DNA of 56,220 nucleotides from Thoreauomyces humboldtii (taxonomy: Eukaryota > Chytridiomycota > Chytridiomycetes > Spizellomycetales > Powellomycetaceae). The translations under genes were made by a program, and so were the position numbers. The stretch is taken from contig JADGJA010000048.1 of the NCBI GenBank assembly GCA_027596035.1, positions 517 to 56,736 on the forward strand, read 5' to 3'. Shown here one piece after another: positions 1 to 13,600 of the stretch. The number at the start of each line of letters is the position of its first letter. Position 1 is the stretch's first letter. The notes beneath the pieces are model-generated. The model did no database searches, was not told the DNA's origin, and was given only the letters and a program-made list of their open reading frames with translations.

Positions 1-612
1 CTTCTGTAGGCAACCGCGTTTTTGCGAATTTTAGCATGGGTACAGCGACAGCGGGGGTGGCCGATAATGATTCAAAGTACCTCAGAAGTTCCTCCTTAAG
101 CAAGAAGCACCCTGCGATCGTGCTGGTGGCGTCTGTTAAGCGTTCCAAGCCCTCGTTCATCTCTGTGAGCAACCAAAAAAAGTCGAGTTTAGATCAGCGT
201 AACGGCCACAATGGGGTGCCCGGGACTCAATAAAACTACCTGCAAGTGATCTCTGTGGTCATTTAATACCGTGCGATCATGCTGGTAGCATCCGTTAGTC
301 CCCCGGAGTCCTCATTCAGCTTCTGTAGGCAACCGCGTTTTTGCGAATTTTAGCATGGGTACAGCGACAACGGGGGTGGCCAATAGTGACTCAAAGTACC
401 TCAGAAGTTCCTCCCTAAGCAAGAAACACCCTGCAATCGTGCTGGTAGCGTCTGTTTAGGTTTCCAAGCCCTCGTTCATCTTCTGTGAGCAACCAAAAAA
501 GGTCGAGATTAGAGCAGCGTAACGGCAACGATGGCGTGCCTGGGAGTCGATGAAACTACCTGCAAATGCTGTCTCTAGTAAATCAGCACCCTGTAATCGC
601 CCTGACAGTGTA
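1..612. repeat. Tandem satellite, 319-bp dimeric period
   Basis: The sequence starting at 1 recurs at 320 with high similarity over about 280 bp, giving a 319-bp period. Each unit is itself a diverged dimer of roughly 160-bp monomers. For example, the segment at 119-140 recurs at 278-300, and the block at 168-225 aligns with the block at 328-385. The array begins at or before the left window edge and fades near 612. Short ORFs inside it are not convincing genes. Words shared with the array at 22.7-23.3 kb (an ATTTTAGC-like core, an ACAGCGACAACG-like word, an AAGTACCTCA-like word) suggest one repeat family. A roughly nucleosome-sized monomer with higher-order dimers is typical of satellite DNA. 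Its function is unknown. Confidence 0.8.
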
Positions 613-1645
613 CTTTGATGTTCATTGTTATCTCTGCTCCATCGCAACGACGTTATCTCTGTGTGTGAAAGTGGGACTTGTCCGAATTTTCGAGCTGGAA
701 GATATTAGGGTCGCGTCTGGACAGCTCTGTGATTTATAGGGCCAGACCCCGTCTGACCCTCCCGACGCGTTCTTTTATATCTGCAACATACATGCATTTT
801 CGTAACCCTTAGGGTTACATTACTCGAGTAGAATATGATGTAAGCTTGCACAGCACCTTCCGACGACAGTAGTAGAGAAGAAGCACAGCAGCGGCATCTT
901 CCCTGTCCTTGACCGAGATAATACCTGGAAGTCAGCAGCGAGCCGACGATACAGATCTGGACCTGCAGCTGGCTAACGCGCTGGTGGCGGACATGAGAAC
1001 AATGCGGCGCCTTGCCACTTCAAGCAATTGAATGAAGTCATTGAGGATGTGCCATCCAGAGTTGAGAATCAGTAAAGCGATCGAATCATCAAAAAGATTA
1101 ACCAGATGTGTCCCGACGAAGTCTTAGAGCTCTTTCGCCCGATTATACACACTCGGAGGGGTTTATCATCGGCGCACAAAGACAATCCTCCATTGAACCA
1201 GAAGTCTATAACTGCCATCATGTGGACTACTCTCTCCCCTGCATTTTGAATACCGACGGCCGTCAGCCCATCCTTGACTTCTACGAATTAATCTTTTTGG
1301 ATGCAGACCTTCGCAAATTCCACCTTGCTTTGGTGGTCAGCTGCATTTATCTTGAGCTGGTCAATGAGTTTCATCATTCTGAAGGGTGGGAGCTGAACGG
1401 GACGTGCTTCTTGGTCTGAGCCCGACATCTGCCTTGCCATTTTCATGGTTGGCAATCGAATAGTTATGCATCGAGAAACGTGGGAAAGTAAGTGCTTGCT
1501 AGAACTAGCTGTAGCATCAGGTAGCAACAGGAGGTCCTTCGTCATAATAGCCAAAATAGTTTTACTTTCAAAGTATATCAAGGAGACAAAAAAGTCCTTA
1601 CGATAATTACAGGCTTCAATGAACCTCTCCGGAGATTGTGAGATC
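613..1645. other. Gene-poor stretch with a decayed coding segment
   Basis: No intact gene is visible. Between about 1020 and 1250 one plus-strand frame reads like ordinary protein (motif SDRIIKKINQMCPDEVLELF around 1077-1136) but is interrupted by stops near 1073 and 1247, with no start or plausible splice sites. I take it for a relic of an unidentified gene or transposon. A minus-strand ORF at 1288-1674 overlaps the 3' end of the NRPS gene and looks like chance. The NRPS transcript presumably ends here, but I see no convincing polyadenylation signal. Confidence 0.4.
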
Positions 1646-4600
1646 TCATTGTATGCAGCATCCCCACGCCGCACATCCTTCCTCGGTATCCGTTGCGCAC
1701 TGACAGGCCTGAGACTGCGTGGTCACCGTTCGTCCCGGCGCTGGGAGCACATTGCCGACGATTCCGCAAAGCTCTCCTATAAGGGAAGTGGCACGCTTCT
1801 TGTCCATGAACGAGCCGTCGCAAAAGATCCCGACGGCAACCGCTGACCCGCGGACGACGATGTCGATGTCGAGTTCGATGCGGACGCTAGAGGTTGGTGG
1901 GAAGTGACCGATTGGGTCCAGAGGATCCAAGGCGTCGGCGTTCGATATGGAAGGAATCGGAGTTACGAGGGACGAAACGTTGGACTGAATGCCTTCAAAC
2001 AGGTCCGAGCTATCAAGCTTGATGTTGTCTGGAAACCTCAAAAAATTGACGTTGGTGTTGTGAAGTGGCCTGTCCATGCCTCCCGCCCACTCGTTGATCT
2101 TGTACAGCGGTACTTGAGCCACCGCGTTGTGCCCACCCAGCGTCTCCTGGATCTTTCGAGCTACATCGATGATCGAGTCCGTTGAACCGGCGTTGGTGGC
2201 GATAATAGGAAGGAGGTTGATGCACGGTGCCAGGAGGGCATCGATACCTTCGAGGTCGATCGTGCGTCCAGAGTGGTAGAAACCGAATGTGGGACTGGCG
2301 ATGCCAGTTGCTCTCGCAGCCACGCGACCCCAAGCCGCCAAGAACACGGCATGAAGCGTCACGCCCAGGGACTTGCAAGCCAACTGCAGCGATTCGGCAT
2401 TGGTGAGTGCATCGTCGATGAGGACTTCGGTGCGCTTTGGAGCAGACAGGTTCGAGGATATACTTGCTCGAGGAAACATGGTCGGCTTCGCCTCCGCGAT
2501 ATACTCTGTCCAGTAAGGCCGGTGGAGCGCTTCCGTGTCCTGATCCTGCACGATCTGCACAAAGTCCGCGAACTCCACGACTGGCGGCATAGTTGCATCG
2601 CTGAGCACGCTCTCGTATGCAGCCTCCAGCTCGTTACGCAGAAGCGGCATGCTCCAGCCATCGTACAGTGTGTGAAGCAGTGTAAACAGGAGGACCGTCT
2701 TGTCCTGAAATGAGGCGGCTACCACTCTAACGGGAGGGCGACGCATATCGAGCGGTACTGCCTGTTCTTGGGCTACCAGGGTCCTGACGGTTGCCTCGTC
2801 GACGGGTCGGTCCAGGGTTGTGGTAGTCCACGATGATGGGCCTTCCTTGAGCACCACCTGTAGGAGAGGCATCGATGGGCTTGTGGTGGTTAAAAAAGCA
2901 GTGCGTAGGATGCTGTTGCGCTGAACGACCAGTTCCCAGGCCTTCTCGAGCTTGACTCTATCGACACGCTGTCTGAGTATGAACGGAAAGGTGGCGACAA
3001 AGTCCTTCTTATCAAGGCTTAGCCAGGATGACATGGTAAAGATCTGTCCAGGAGTTGCGGGTAGTATCTGCGCGACGTCCTCTGACCGGTAGCCCAGACG
3101 GGTGTCGACGTCTAACCATATGGCGTTGGAGCCCAGTGCGCGTAAGACTGCATCGTGAGCGGAAGGGTGACCTGTGCGAGCCGACTTGTCCGCAAAAGTC
3201 TTTTCAGTGAGTCGTCGAGCCATCCGCTGGACGGTGGGATTCTGCAGGATATCGGCAACCGTCAAGTGAATGCCGCGAGCCCTGAGACCAGCGGACACGG
3301 CGATAGAACTGATCGAATCCAGTCCCAGATGAAAGATGGAGATAGTACGACCAACGTCGTCTGCCGACAGTTTGGAGACCTGGATCAACACATCTTGAAT
3401 GGTCCGCTCTGCAAGCGTCCATTCATCATCCTTGTCGAGCTCGTCCTCGCCGTGAAGCCTCAAATCCTTGACGTCGAGAGAGTTGTACAGATGCTGAAGA
3501 GCGCGCTTGTCGATCTTCTCGGTGCCACTGCGTGGAAGCCGACCGACGAAGATGAGAGCGCTAGGAACCATGTATCCGGGCAATCTTCGTCTGGCAGCGT
3601 TCATCACGCATCTTGCAATGGCCTTAGTCTGGTCTGAGCGAGCTGCAGCAGCCTTGTCATTTGGGATAATGCCGGTCTCCTGTGCGGTCCTGGCAGCAAC
3701 GAACGCTACGATTTGACCCCGTTCTTGCGCAGGATGTCTTAACACGAACGCGGCAGCATCCTGGATCTCGTCGTGTCCTCCAGCGACACAAGCCGCAATC
3801 TCCGATAGCTCGATTCGAAGGCCGTTCATCTAAGTGGTTATTCTGATCAGCACCGTTGCATTTGTTACTGCGATAATCGTTCGAGAAGGTACCTTGATCT
3901 GATCGTCCCGACGACCCATAAACATCACGGTTCCGTCCATGAGCATTCGAGCAAAGTCTCCTGTCCTATAAATGCGTTCTCCAATGTGAGGGAGCTCGAC
4001 AAATTTCTCGGATGTGAGCTCCGGACGTGCGAAGTAGCCTCGTGCGACCTGGTGTCCACCTACACAGAGCTCACCAACAGCTCCACGGGGCAAGACTGCG
4101 TTGGAGTCAGATAGGATGTACGCCGAACACGAGCGAAGCACTTGGCCAACATTGCTAAGACGCGCGTTCACTGTCACGCGTGCTAGGGCGGTGCATCCGA
4201 TCGTAGCTTCCGTAGGGCCAAAGGCGTTCCAAAGTGATCCGCTGGGTGCCCAGTCGTCCAAAACGCGCTGAGATAGAAGTTCCCCGCCCGTTACGAGCAC
4301 TTCGAGGCTTGGAACGTTTCCGCGGTTCAGGAGGGCAGCCACGGTCGGTGTCAAATCAGCGTGGGTGATGTTCAGGGTGCGGACCGCGTTTTCGATGTCG
4401 GTCAACAGAAGATCCTTCGTGGCTGACACGAGCGTAGCGCCTACACTCCACGTGAGGAAGATTTCGAATACGGAGACATCGAATGTGAATTCAGCGAAGG
4501 CGAGGAAGCGGCTGGCAGGTGTCAAGGGCATAATTTGGCGGAACGATGCGAGTGCCTGTGCGACATTGCTGTGTGTAATCTCACATCCCTTGGGCACTCC

Positions 4601-7600
4601 TTCGGTGCCACTGGTGAACAGCAGATAACATAGTCCCTTCGGCTCGATTTCGAGGTTGTCGTCAGACTCGTGTTGCAAGTCCTCGTCGATGGTCACGAAA
4701 GAAATGTTGGGAAGAGCTTCGCGAATAGCAGTTTGCCTGGTTGTGCCAACGACGTGCTTGGACTTTACGTCGGCGATCATGAATCGTTGCCTCTCCAGAG
4801 GAAGATTGGGATCGCAAGGCACGTACGCGGCTCCGGCCTTGAGCACAGCGAGAATAGCAACATAGAGCCATTGCGATTTCTCAACGCACACTGGCACGAT
4901 ATCTCCGGGTTTGACACCGCTGCGCACAAGCTTGTTGGCGGCTCGGTTCGCCACTCTGTTCAGCTCCTCATATGAAAGGGAAACGTGAGAGACCTTGGGA
5001 TCCAATGGAGGGTCGAGAGATGTGACAAACTCCAGAGCGACCTGATCACCTCGCTCCTTGGCGAAGCGCTCGACGCCGCTGTGAAGGAACTGCAAGCCCG
5101 TGACATCCAGAGCACGTGGGAGCGGGTTGCTGATTGAAAGTTCCGATGTAGGCAAAGTGAATCCAGAGGAGGCCGCCGATGCCTCGGGATGCAGGAGAAT
5201 TTCAAGCATAAGCGTTTTCAGTTGAGACAGAAGGAGATCCAGTTGCTTTTGGGAAAGGATGCCCTTGCTGCTTGCTCCATTAATGCGAAGCTCTCCAGCC
5301 TGTTGCTGAATTTCAATGCTGATGGCGTACTGTTGGACCGCGAAAAACATTTAGCAGGTGTGACCACCGAGAAGCGATAAAGCAGTTACCGCTCCTCACC
5401 TCCACCTCTGCCTTTCCATCCTCAATTTTCCACAGCTCATCCTCGGCGTCAGCGATCTTAGCCTCCTCGTCACCTAGACGCTGGAAGACGAACAGCGTAT
5501 CGAAAAGCGGACGACCCTCAACAAGAACATCTTTGACCCATTTATGGATGTTTCGGAGCGGAGTATGGTGGAAGGGAATTGCTGCGATGTTTGAGGCATG
5601 CAGGGAGCGTGTTAATTGCAGGTTAGACTGGTGTTTGCTGATGGTCACGCGGCAAGGAATAGTATTGAGAGCTGGTCCCATGATGTTTTCGGCGTCCTTG
5701 ACCGGTACGGTGCGTCCCGACACGATATGTCCAAACTGTAGAAGGCACGGAAAACGGTGAGCATGTAGAATTGCCTGGGTCACTGAATGACACCTACCAC
5801 CACTTCCGATGTTCCCGTGTAGCTAGCTAGAAGTTTTCCCCACGCCGCCTGTCCAACGGCTTGAAGAGTAACTCCCATATACTTGCACGCCTCATCCATG
5901 CTCTCGATCGTCAACTCGCTGACGATAACAGTCTTCTTAACTGCTACTTGGGTGTCATGCAACACCTCGGGCGACAGATCTTCCGGGAAGACAGAGGGCA
6001 CACATTCGCGGAGTACGCCAGACCAGTACGCTTTGCTCTCCTCCGTTGGCCGAGATAGGATATATTCTGCCAGTTCCCGGTACGCGGGACGAGAAAAGGT
6101 TTCCCCTGTTCGGTAGACGTGCGCAACATCCTGAAGAAGGAGCGGTAAACTCCACCCATCATACAAGGCATGATGCATCGAAAGCACGAGTTTCTTGGCG
6201 TCGGGGGACTGAATGAGGGTTAGGCAAACCGGGGTCGTTGCCAGTTCGCGGTTGAATTCGATAGCGTTTCTGATAGCGGTCTGCACGTGATCCGACATGT
6301 TTGAGGAATCGCTGATGCTGGTGACGGTCCAAGGGACGGCGGTTGTAGACTGCACGATCTGGGCGTAGCTTCCGGACTTTTTCGTGGTAGCGTAGAATCT
6401 GGTGCGCAGGATGTCGTTGGCCGACACGACAGTTTCCCAGGCTTCTCGCAGGCGTTCGACGTCAACCGTTGAACCGACTTCAAATACCATATGGTTGAAG
6501 TATCGCTCGCCGTTGCTTCTGATGCTCTCGAGAAGCATACCTTCTTGCATTGGCGTGCAGGGGTACACGCTCGCCACGTTCTCGCGATCACAGCCGACAG
6601 GAAGGGCCTCCAGAACGCTTACGGAAAAGGCAGCCAGCTCGTGTTGGTACTCTGCGCTCACGAAGGAAGTTGACGCAGTGTCCCTGGTCATCTCATCACT
6701 CTCAGAGCGCATGAGAGCGCACATGCCTTCGATAGTTGGATTTCGCATTATCTCCGATACCCCGAGGGTAAGACCGGCAGTCTCCAGCTTGGCGCTCAAC
6801 CGGATGGCGCTGATAGAGTCCAGGCCGAGCTGGAAGATGGAAGATGAGCGGGAGATGACCGATTCGTCCACCTTTGCTATCTCGGCGAGGAATGTGCGAA
6901 TCCTGAGCTCCGATTCCGCCCAGGGTCGTTCGACGGCGGTCTCGGACCTGCTCTCACCCATCCGGAGGATATCGCTGTCAAGGGCACCGTAGAGCCTGGC
7001 AAGCTCCTTGCGATCGATTTTGCCTGTCTTGCCGAAAGGCATGTGATTGATGGCGAATAGGTAACCAGGCGTCATGTACGTGGGTAGCTTTGTCGAAGCT
7101 TCCTTCACCGCATGAAAAAGTTCAAGCCCCGACCTTGACTGCAAGCTCGCTAGCGAGATGATTTGGGCATCTTTCTCCGGGGATTTCTTGCCGCCAAAAT
7201 CGGGCAACATCGTCTCCATAGATAGGAATGTGACAAGACGATCACGTTGCTGGTCCCGATGGCGGGTCAGGATGGTAATGGCCTCCTGGATGGATGGATG
7301 CGCGCCTCCGACGACTGCGTTGATCTCGCCCAGCTCGATGCGGATGCCGTTGAGTTTGATCTGCTCGTCGACGCGACCCAGAAACTCGATCGATCCGTCT
7401 GGTAGGATGCTTGCGAGATCTCCCGTAGCGTACACGCGGGACATCCAACCATCCCCGACATTGAGTTCGTAGAAGTTCTCGGCGGTAAGAGCATCACGGT
7501 TCAGGTAACCTCGAGCCACGTGCGGACCTCCTATGACAAGCTCTCCAACAGCTCCGCAGAGGACGATTCTGGCACGGTCCGAGGAATCCACGACGAAGGC

Positions 7601-10600
7601 GGAACACGATGGTAGTGGATGACCGATGTTGGTAGTCTTCGTGTCCTTTTGGACCCGGGAATGCATTACGCATCCGATTGTCGCCTCAGTCGGTCCGTAC
7701 GCGTTGAAGAGCAGGACGTCCTCCCTTCCGGCCCATTCAACGAGAACTCGGTGAGTGAGAGCTTCGCCGCCCGTGATGAGAACCCGAAGAAAGGGCATGT
7801 ACTCTCGCTTGAGGAGAGCGGCAACGCTGGGGGTAAGACTGATATGGGTGATGCGAAGCGCGACGGCGGCCGCTACGAAGTTGCGAAGGATCACGTCCTT
7901 GGGAGCGGAACAGATCGGAAAGCCGATGCTCCACGCGCAAAAAGTTTCGCAGATAGCCACGTCGAAAGAGCAGGTCGCGAACTGCAGCGAGCGTGACGTT
8001 GTGTCGAAAGGGATCGTGTCGACGAACGCTTGAACGCACTGCACAACGCTCAGATGCTCCACCATCACCGCCTTCGGGTTTCCCGTGGTTCCGCTAGTGA
8101 ACAGCACATACGCCAGATCGGTGGGTTTGGCCGAAACGGTTGGGTTCGTTGTTGAATAACCGTCGAGCGCCGTTTCGTCGTCGAGAATGAGTACACTCAC
8201 GACATCGGATTCTGTAGCGTCAAGACCTCATCAGAAGAGCAAATAGGACACGAACTGAGAAACCAATGTCGCACACGTACCAAATATAATCCTGTACTTC
8301 TCGTTCGTGCAAACCACCACAGCCCCGGAGTCCTGGGCCATGTAAGCTTTGCGTTGATCAGGCAGTTCCGGGTCGATGGGGACATACGCCAACCCCGCCT
8401 TCAAAACGCCGAGGATGCACATGTACATCAAAGGCGACTTGTCGATGGAGACGGGCACATTCCCGGTGGCTCCAATTTCCAGCAGACGATGGGCAATCTG
8501 GTTTGCCCTGTTGTTGATGGTAAAGAACGTATACGACTGCACGTCAGCTCCTTCCATGGCGATGTCCGTCGCCCATTCGAGGGCGACGGCGGAGGGTCGT
8601 GTAGCTGCATTCGCCTCGAAAGGTTGGTGTAGCAGCTCGTACAGATTGAAAAGCGTGGGAGGGTTGTTTGACACAGCGATGATCTCGTTGGACATGGCGG
8701 CGAATGGTATGTCCTTGGTGAAGGAATCCGGGTGACTCATGATGTCGCAAAGGGCGGCGTCCAATTGCCTCATAAGAATGTTCAAGTGATGGCTTCCTAG
8801 TATGGATCCCTTGCAGCCGGCACGGAACGTAATTGGGCCAGCAGTTCCCACCTCCATCTCGATCGAAAGTGGGTACTGCGAAAAGAACAAGTCTTAGAAC
8901 TCAGGAAATAGCTTTTTTGGAGTGAGTTAGAACTTACATCAAGCGCAGACATCGTCAGCACTTCCTGCCATATGGAAGAATCTTCCTCAATCTCATTCTC
9001 TTGCTGCTTTTGCAGAAGGAACAATGTGTCAAATAGACCCCTCTCGCTCCTGCCAGCAACCAAACGCTGAATGTTCCTCAGCGAAGTGTGTTGATACGGC
9101 AACACATCTACAATGTCCTTCTGCATGCGACGCAGCTGCTCCAGATTGGTGGCGGCCGGATCGATTCTCACGCGGCAAGGCAGGGTGTTGAAACATGGAC
9201 CCATCATGGCCTCAATTCCGTCCACCGAGGCGGTACGACCCGAAACATTGTGTCCGAATACCACGTCTTCCTCCCCGAGGTACTGACCCAGCACCTTGGC
9301 CCAAGCCAACTGGCCTGCCGCAACGGACGTGACGCCGGACTTCCTGCAAAAAGTTTCGAGTGCCTCGCAGGGGACCGAGGCAGAGAGCTCGGACCAGTGA
9401 TCCGAGGGAGCGCGGTCACTGTAGTCAATGCCCGTCAACTCCGGGAAGGGTGTGGCGGTGAAGTCCATGAGAACCTGTTTCCAGTGAGCTTCAGAACCAT
9501 CAGTGTCTGAGCCGACGAGATGATCGATGAAGGCAGAGTATGGAGGCCGTCCGGTCACGATCTTGCCATGGTAAGCCCGTTGCACATCCGTCAAAAGAAG
9601 TTCGAGACTCCAACCGTCGTACACAGCATGATGGAGAGTCACAACGGACTGGACGGACAGGCCGAGGCGGAAGACCCGCACTCTGATCGGTGGTCGTCCG
9701 CTTTTGACCGCCGCAATGACATCGACCCTGGACTGCTCCGCCGCTTCCAGTCGCTGCGACTCAGTCGTGAAGGACTCTTTTCCCCAGAGCGGGCCAGGGA
9801 ACGTCTCGTACACCACTTGCGCGAAATGTTCACCATCATCGATGGGGACAAAACCGGTCCTGAGCGTGTCGTTGGCGGCCACGATCTTCAGCCATGACGC
9901 TTTGAGAACCCCAAGGTCGACTTCAGGACTAAGCTCGAGTTTGAATTGGTTGACATAGACGCCTGCTGTCGACTGCAGGGTCTGCACGAGCATTCCTTCC
10001 TGCAGCGGTAGACATGGGTACACGTCCTGCACCGTCTTAAGAGGAACACCGAGGTGGTTGATGACACGCGTTAGATACTCGAGCCTGAACAGACGGGTTG
10101 CCTCCCTTCCGCGCACTGCAGGATCATCGACGTCCTCGGAAGCGGAGCGCATAAGTTCGGCCATGTCGCCCACGGTGGGATTCCTCAGTAAGGAAGCCAC
10201 CGAGATCTCGATACCCTTCTTCCTCAGTCGAGACGACACTAGGATGGCACCAAGCGAATCGATCCCAAGCTCGAATAACGTGGTGCTGGACCCAATCTCG
10301 GACACCGAGACCCTGGCCACCTCCGCAATGGTTGCTGCGATGAGTTCCTCCCTTTGCGTCTTTTCCCATTCCGCCAGCACTCCGCTGTCACGTCGCGGAA
10401 GGGCGAGGAGCCAGTCAGCATGCAGGTGCTTGAGCGTCGGAACGTCCATCTTGCCCGTTGAACCGATCGGGATCCGATTGATGGGGACAATGTCTCGAGG
10501 CATCATATAGGTCGGTACAACGGCCTTGACGGTCCGTCGGACGGTATCAATGAGATCGTCCACGGCTCTTGTCCTCTGGAGCACCTTGTTGGGTCCGGTG

Positions 10601-13600
10601 ATGTCATCCATTCCCTCGAAGACGACGAACGACAGCAAACGCTTCGTTTCGTCGTCTTCCAACCGTTCGTGAACCGTGACGGCAGCGGTCACAAACTTTG
10701 CGCCTTTCAAGCATTCGCTTATTTCTTCCAGCTCAATTCTCACACCCTTGATCTTGACCTGCGAGTCTTCGCGGCCACAGAACTCGACCGTATCATCGGC
10801 GATGAGACGGACGAGGTCACCGGTGCGGTAGAGTCGTTGCGTCACACCCGCGGGAGACGTCCACGTGATAAATTTCTCAGCCGTCAGGGCGGGCTGGTTG
10901 AGGTATCCGCGCCCGACGAGGCCACCACCTATCACCAGCTCTCCTATACTTCCTCGGGGGAGCGGCCTGATGTCCGGTGACATGACGTACAGGATCGTAT
11001 CGCCCAAGCCACGACCGACGTTAGTGGGTCTTGCTGTCTTTTGCACCCGACTGTGCATGGTGCATCCGATCGTGGTTTCCGTCGGACCATAAGCGTTGAA
11101 AAGGAGGAGATCGTCGCGACCTGCAAACTCCTCGATTTCACGGACAGTTAAGGCCTCGCCACCCGTCACCAGCACCTCAAGGGTCGGGACGTTGACGTGT
11201 CGGATTAGAGCCGATACAGTAGGGGTCAGGTCCGCGTGTGTGATTCCGAATGACCTGATCGCAAGCTCTAGATCCTGGAGGAGAACAGGTTTAGGCGCAG
11301 TGCAGAGACGCACTCCCGCGCACCATGCCAGGTGCGTCTCGAACAGGGACACGTCGAAGGCTGGGGAAGCAGCCTGCAGGAAGCGAGAAGATTCCGTGAA
11401 CGGAATCTCGTGGTAAAAGTTGGCGATACTTTGGACCACGTTTCGGTGTGTGATCTCGACACCTTTAGGTCGCCCTTGACTGGTTCCCGACGTGTAGAGA
11501 ACATAGCACAAATCGTCGGTCGACGACGGCGTGCAAGGATCGAGGTCAGACTGTCTATCCACCACATGATGGATATCGTCCAGTAGCAGGACCTCCACGC
11601 CTGAAGCCTCCAGTGCCTCCGCGGCCTCGCCCACAGCGAGAACCATCGTGGCCCTCGTATCTTCCAGCATGAACAGTCGTCGTTGAACCGGCGCCTCGGG
11701 GTCCAACGGTACATAACAGGCTCCTGCTTTCGATATCGCTAGCATCGCAATGTAGAACAGCGGCGATCGAGGGATGCATACAGGTACGAGCTGTTCGACG
11801 GTTACTCCGCGGTCCAACAAGTAATGAGCCAGGCGATTTGCCCTTGCGTTCAGCTCCGCGTAGCTGAGGGTCTCCCGTCCAAGCAGACCTTGGGTAAGGT
11901 CCACGTCGACGGCGAACTCCAGGGCGATGCGGGTCGGAAATTCGCGGGCGTGATGTTCCACCCATCCGTGCAGGTGCTGCATGTCGCAAGGAGAGGTCTC
12001 CTGGGATGGAAGTACCACGGACTCCAAATTCAGAGGGAGATGGAAGTTGACAGTCGGTCCGGATGGATTCTCGATGATGCCGTAAAGGATGGCTTCGTAC
12101 TGTTTGGCCAAGATGACGGCTTGCTCGTAGGAAACAAGGTCGTGGTTGTACATCACCTCGAAGGTGAAGGTGCCGTCCGATTTTCGGAGAAGCTCCACAG
12201 CCAATGCAGACTGCGGTCAGAGGGTTGGTATAGATCAGAAAATCGCCTCGGGATAGGCCAGACAGATCCTATCTTACCTCAAGCGTCCCATACCCATAGT
12301 TAAGGCTAAACGGCGAAGACTCGTCCACCGCCTCCGGTCGATCGTACATGAAGATGGTATCGAACGCACAGTCGCACCACTGCCTGATCTTTCGCAACGG
12401 GGTCTGCTGGTAGGCCACCCACTCCGCGTATTCCATCTGAAGACCCTCGAGCCACTGCATGTTCGTGCGTTCATCGTGAGCGTCGGGGGCACGTATCCGA
12501 CACGGGACAGTGTTGAGACAAGGACCGACGACAGAGTCCCATTCCGATGATTCTGACCGTCCGGAGAAGACGACGCCAAATATCGTGTCCAGATTTCCTG
12601 TGTAGCTGGACAGGAGTTTGGCCCATGCTGCCATGCCGACCACTTGAACCGTCGCTTTCAGGTCTGTAAAGAGATGGGGCAATTTAGTCTGCGAAAGAAG
12701 TTCAATACGTCGTCAGTTTCATGACTTACCTCGACACAGCAGTTCCAACCTCTCAGCTGGCAGCTTAAACACCCTCTCCAGGGTACCTCTCCGTCCAGTC
12801 TTGGCTGTTGTACCCGAGACATCCGGAAACGGTGTGGTCTCGGCACCTCTCATCTCCTTCTTCCAGAACGCTTTCGCATGGTCGGTCTCGCGGCTCCTTT
12901 CCAGGATTCGTCGCAGAGCCCACGAGAACGGTGGGTTCGGAAGGAGCACCTGACCTAGATAGGCTCTGTGGACATGGGCGAAGATGACGGAAAGCGAGCG
13001 TGCATCGTAGATCGCGTGATGGATGCAGACAAGGAGACGGGTGGCTGTGGGGGAGATTAAGAGAGTAAAGGAGTGAGGAGGAAGGCACGTCAGGGGGTCG
13101 GGGTGTCGTTTTGAGGCGAACGCAAGCATCGTCAGCTGAAGGTGATGAAAGGGTATGAGGTCAAGTTAGATCTTAGCGGGAACCACATGCAGAAAATTGG
13201 CCATACCTCGTTAAAGTCGGCACATGGCTCAACCGTCCAGTCGATGTCGATCTTGTCCCATACCACCTGAGCAAACAGTTCATCTCCTGGAACACTCTCC
13301 ATGTCCAGGTCGACGACGGGCAGAAATCCAGTCCTGAGCATGTCGACGTGGTTCACGACCGTCTCCCAGGCTCTTCTCAACGCCAGAACGTCCACGCCAT
13401 CTTCCAGATCGAGGACAAAGTGATTTCTGTAGTGTCCGCTTCCCGACCCCTCCCCTAGCATGCTCTCCTGCATGGGGGTGCAAGGCAGCACGGCGACGCG
13501 ACCTGCCGGCACTCCGAGATGTGAGAGTACCGCAAATGTGTACGTTTCGCCGAAAGCAGCTACGACGTCACAGGTGGTGATCGGATCGCTGGTAATGGGA

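Noticed and set aside
802..818. Telomere-like TAACCCT/TAGGGTTA palindrome
   Set aside because: Only one unit in each direction, with no array, so it is not evidence for a telomere or a fusion point.
1288..1674. Extra 3' exon of the NRPS on the minus strand
   Set aside because: A GTAAGG-like word exists near 1600, but the main frame already ends in a stop at 1646 after a complete condensation domain, and the downstream frame has no recognisable domain.
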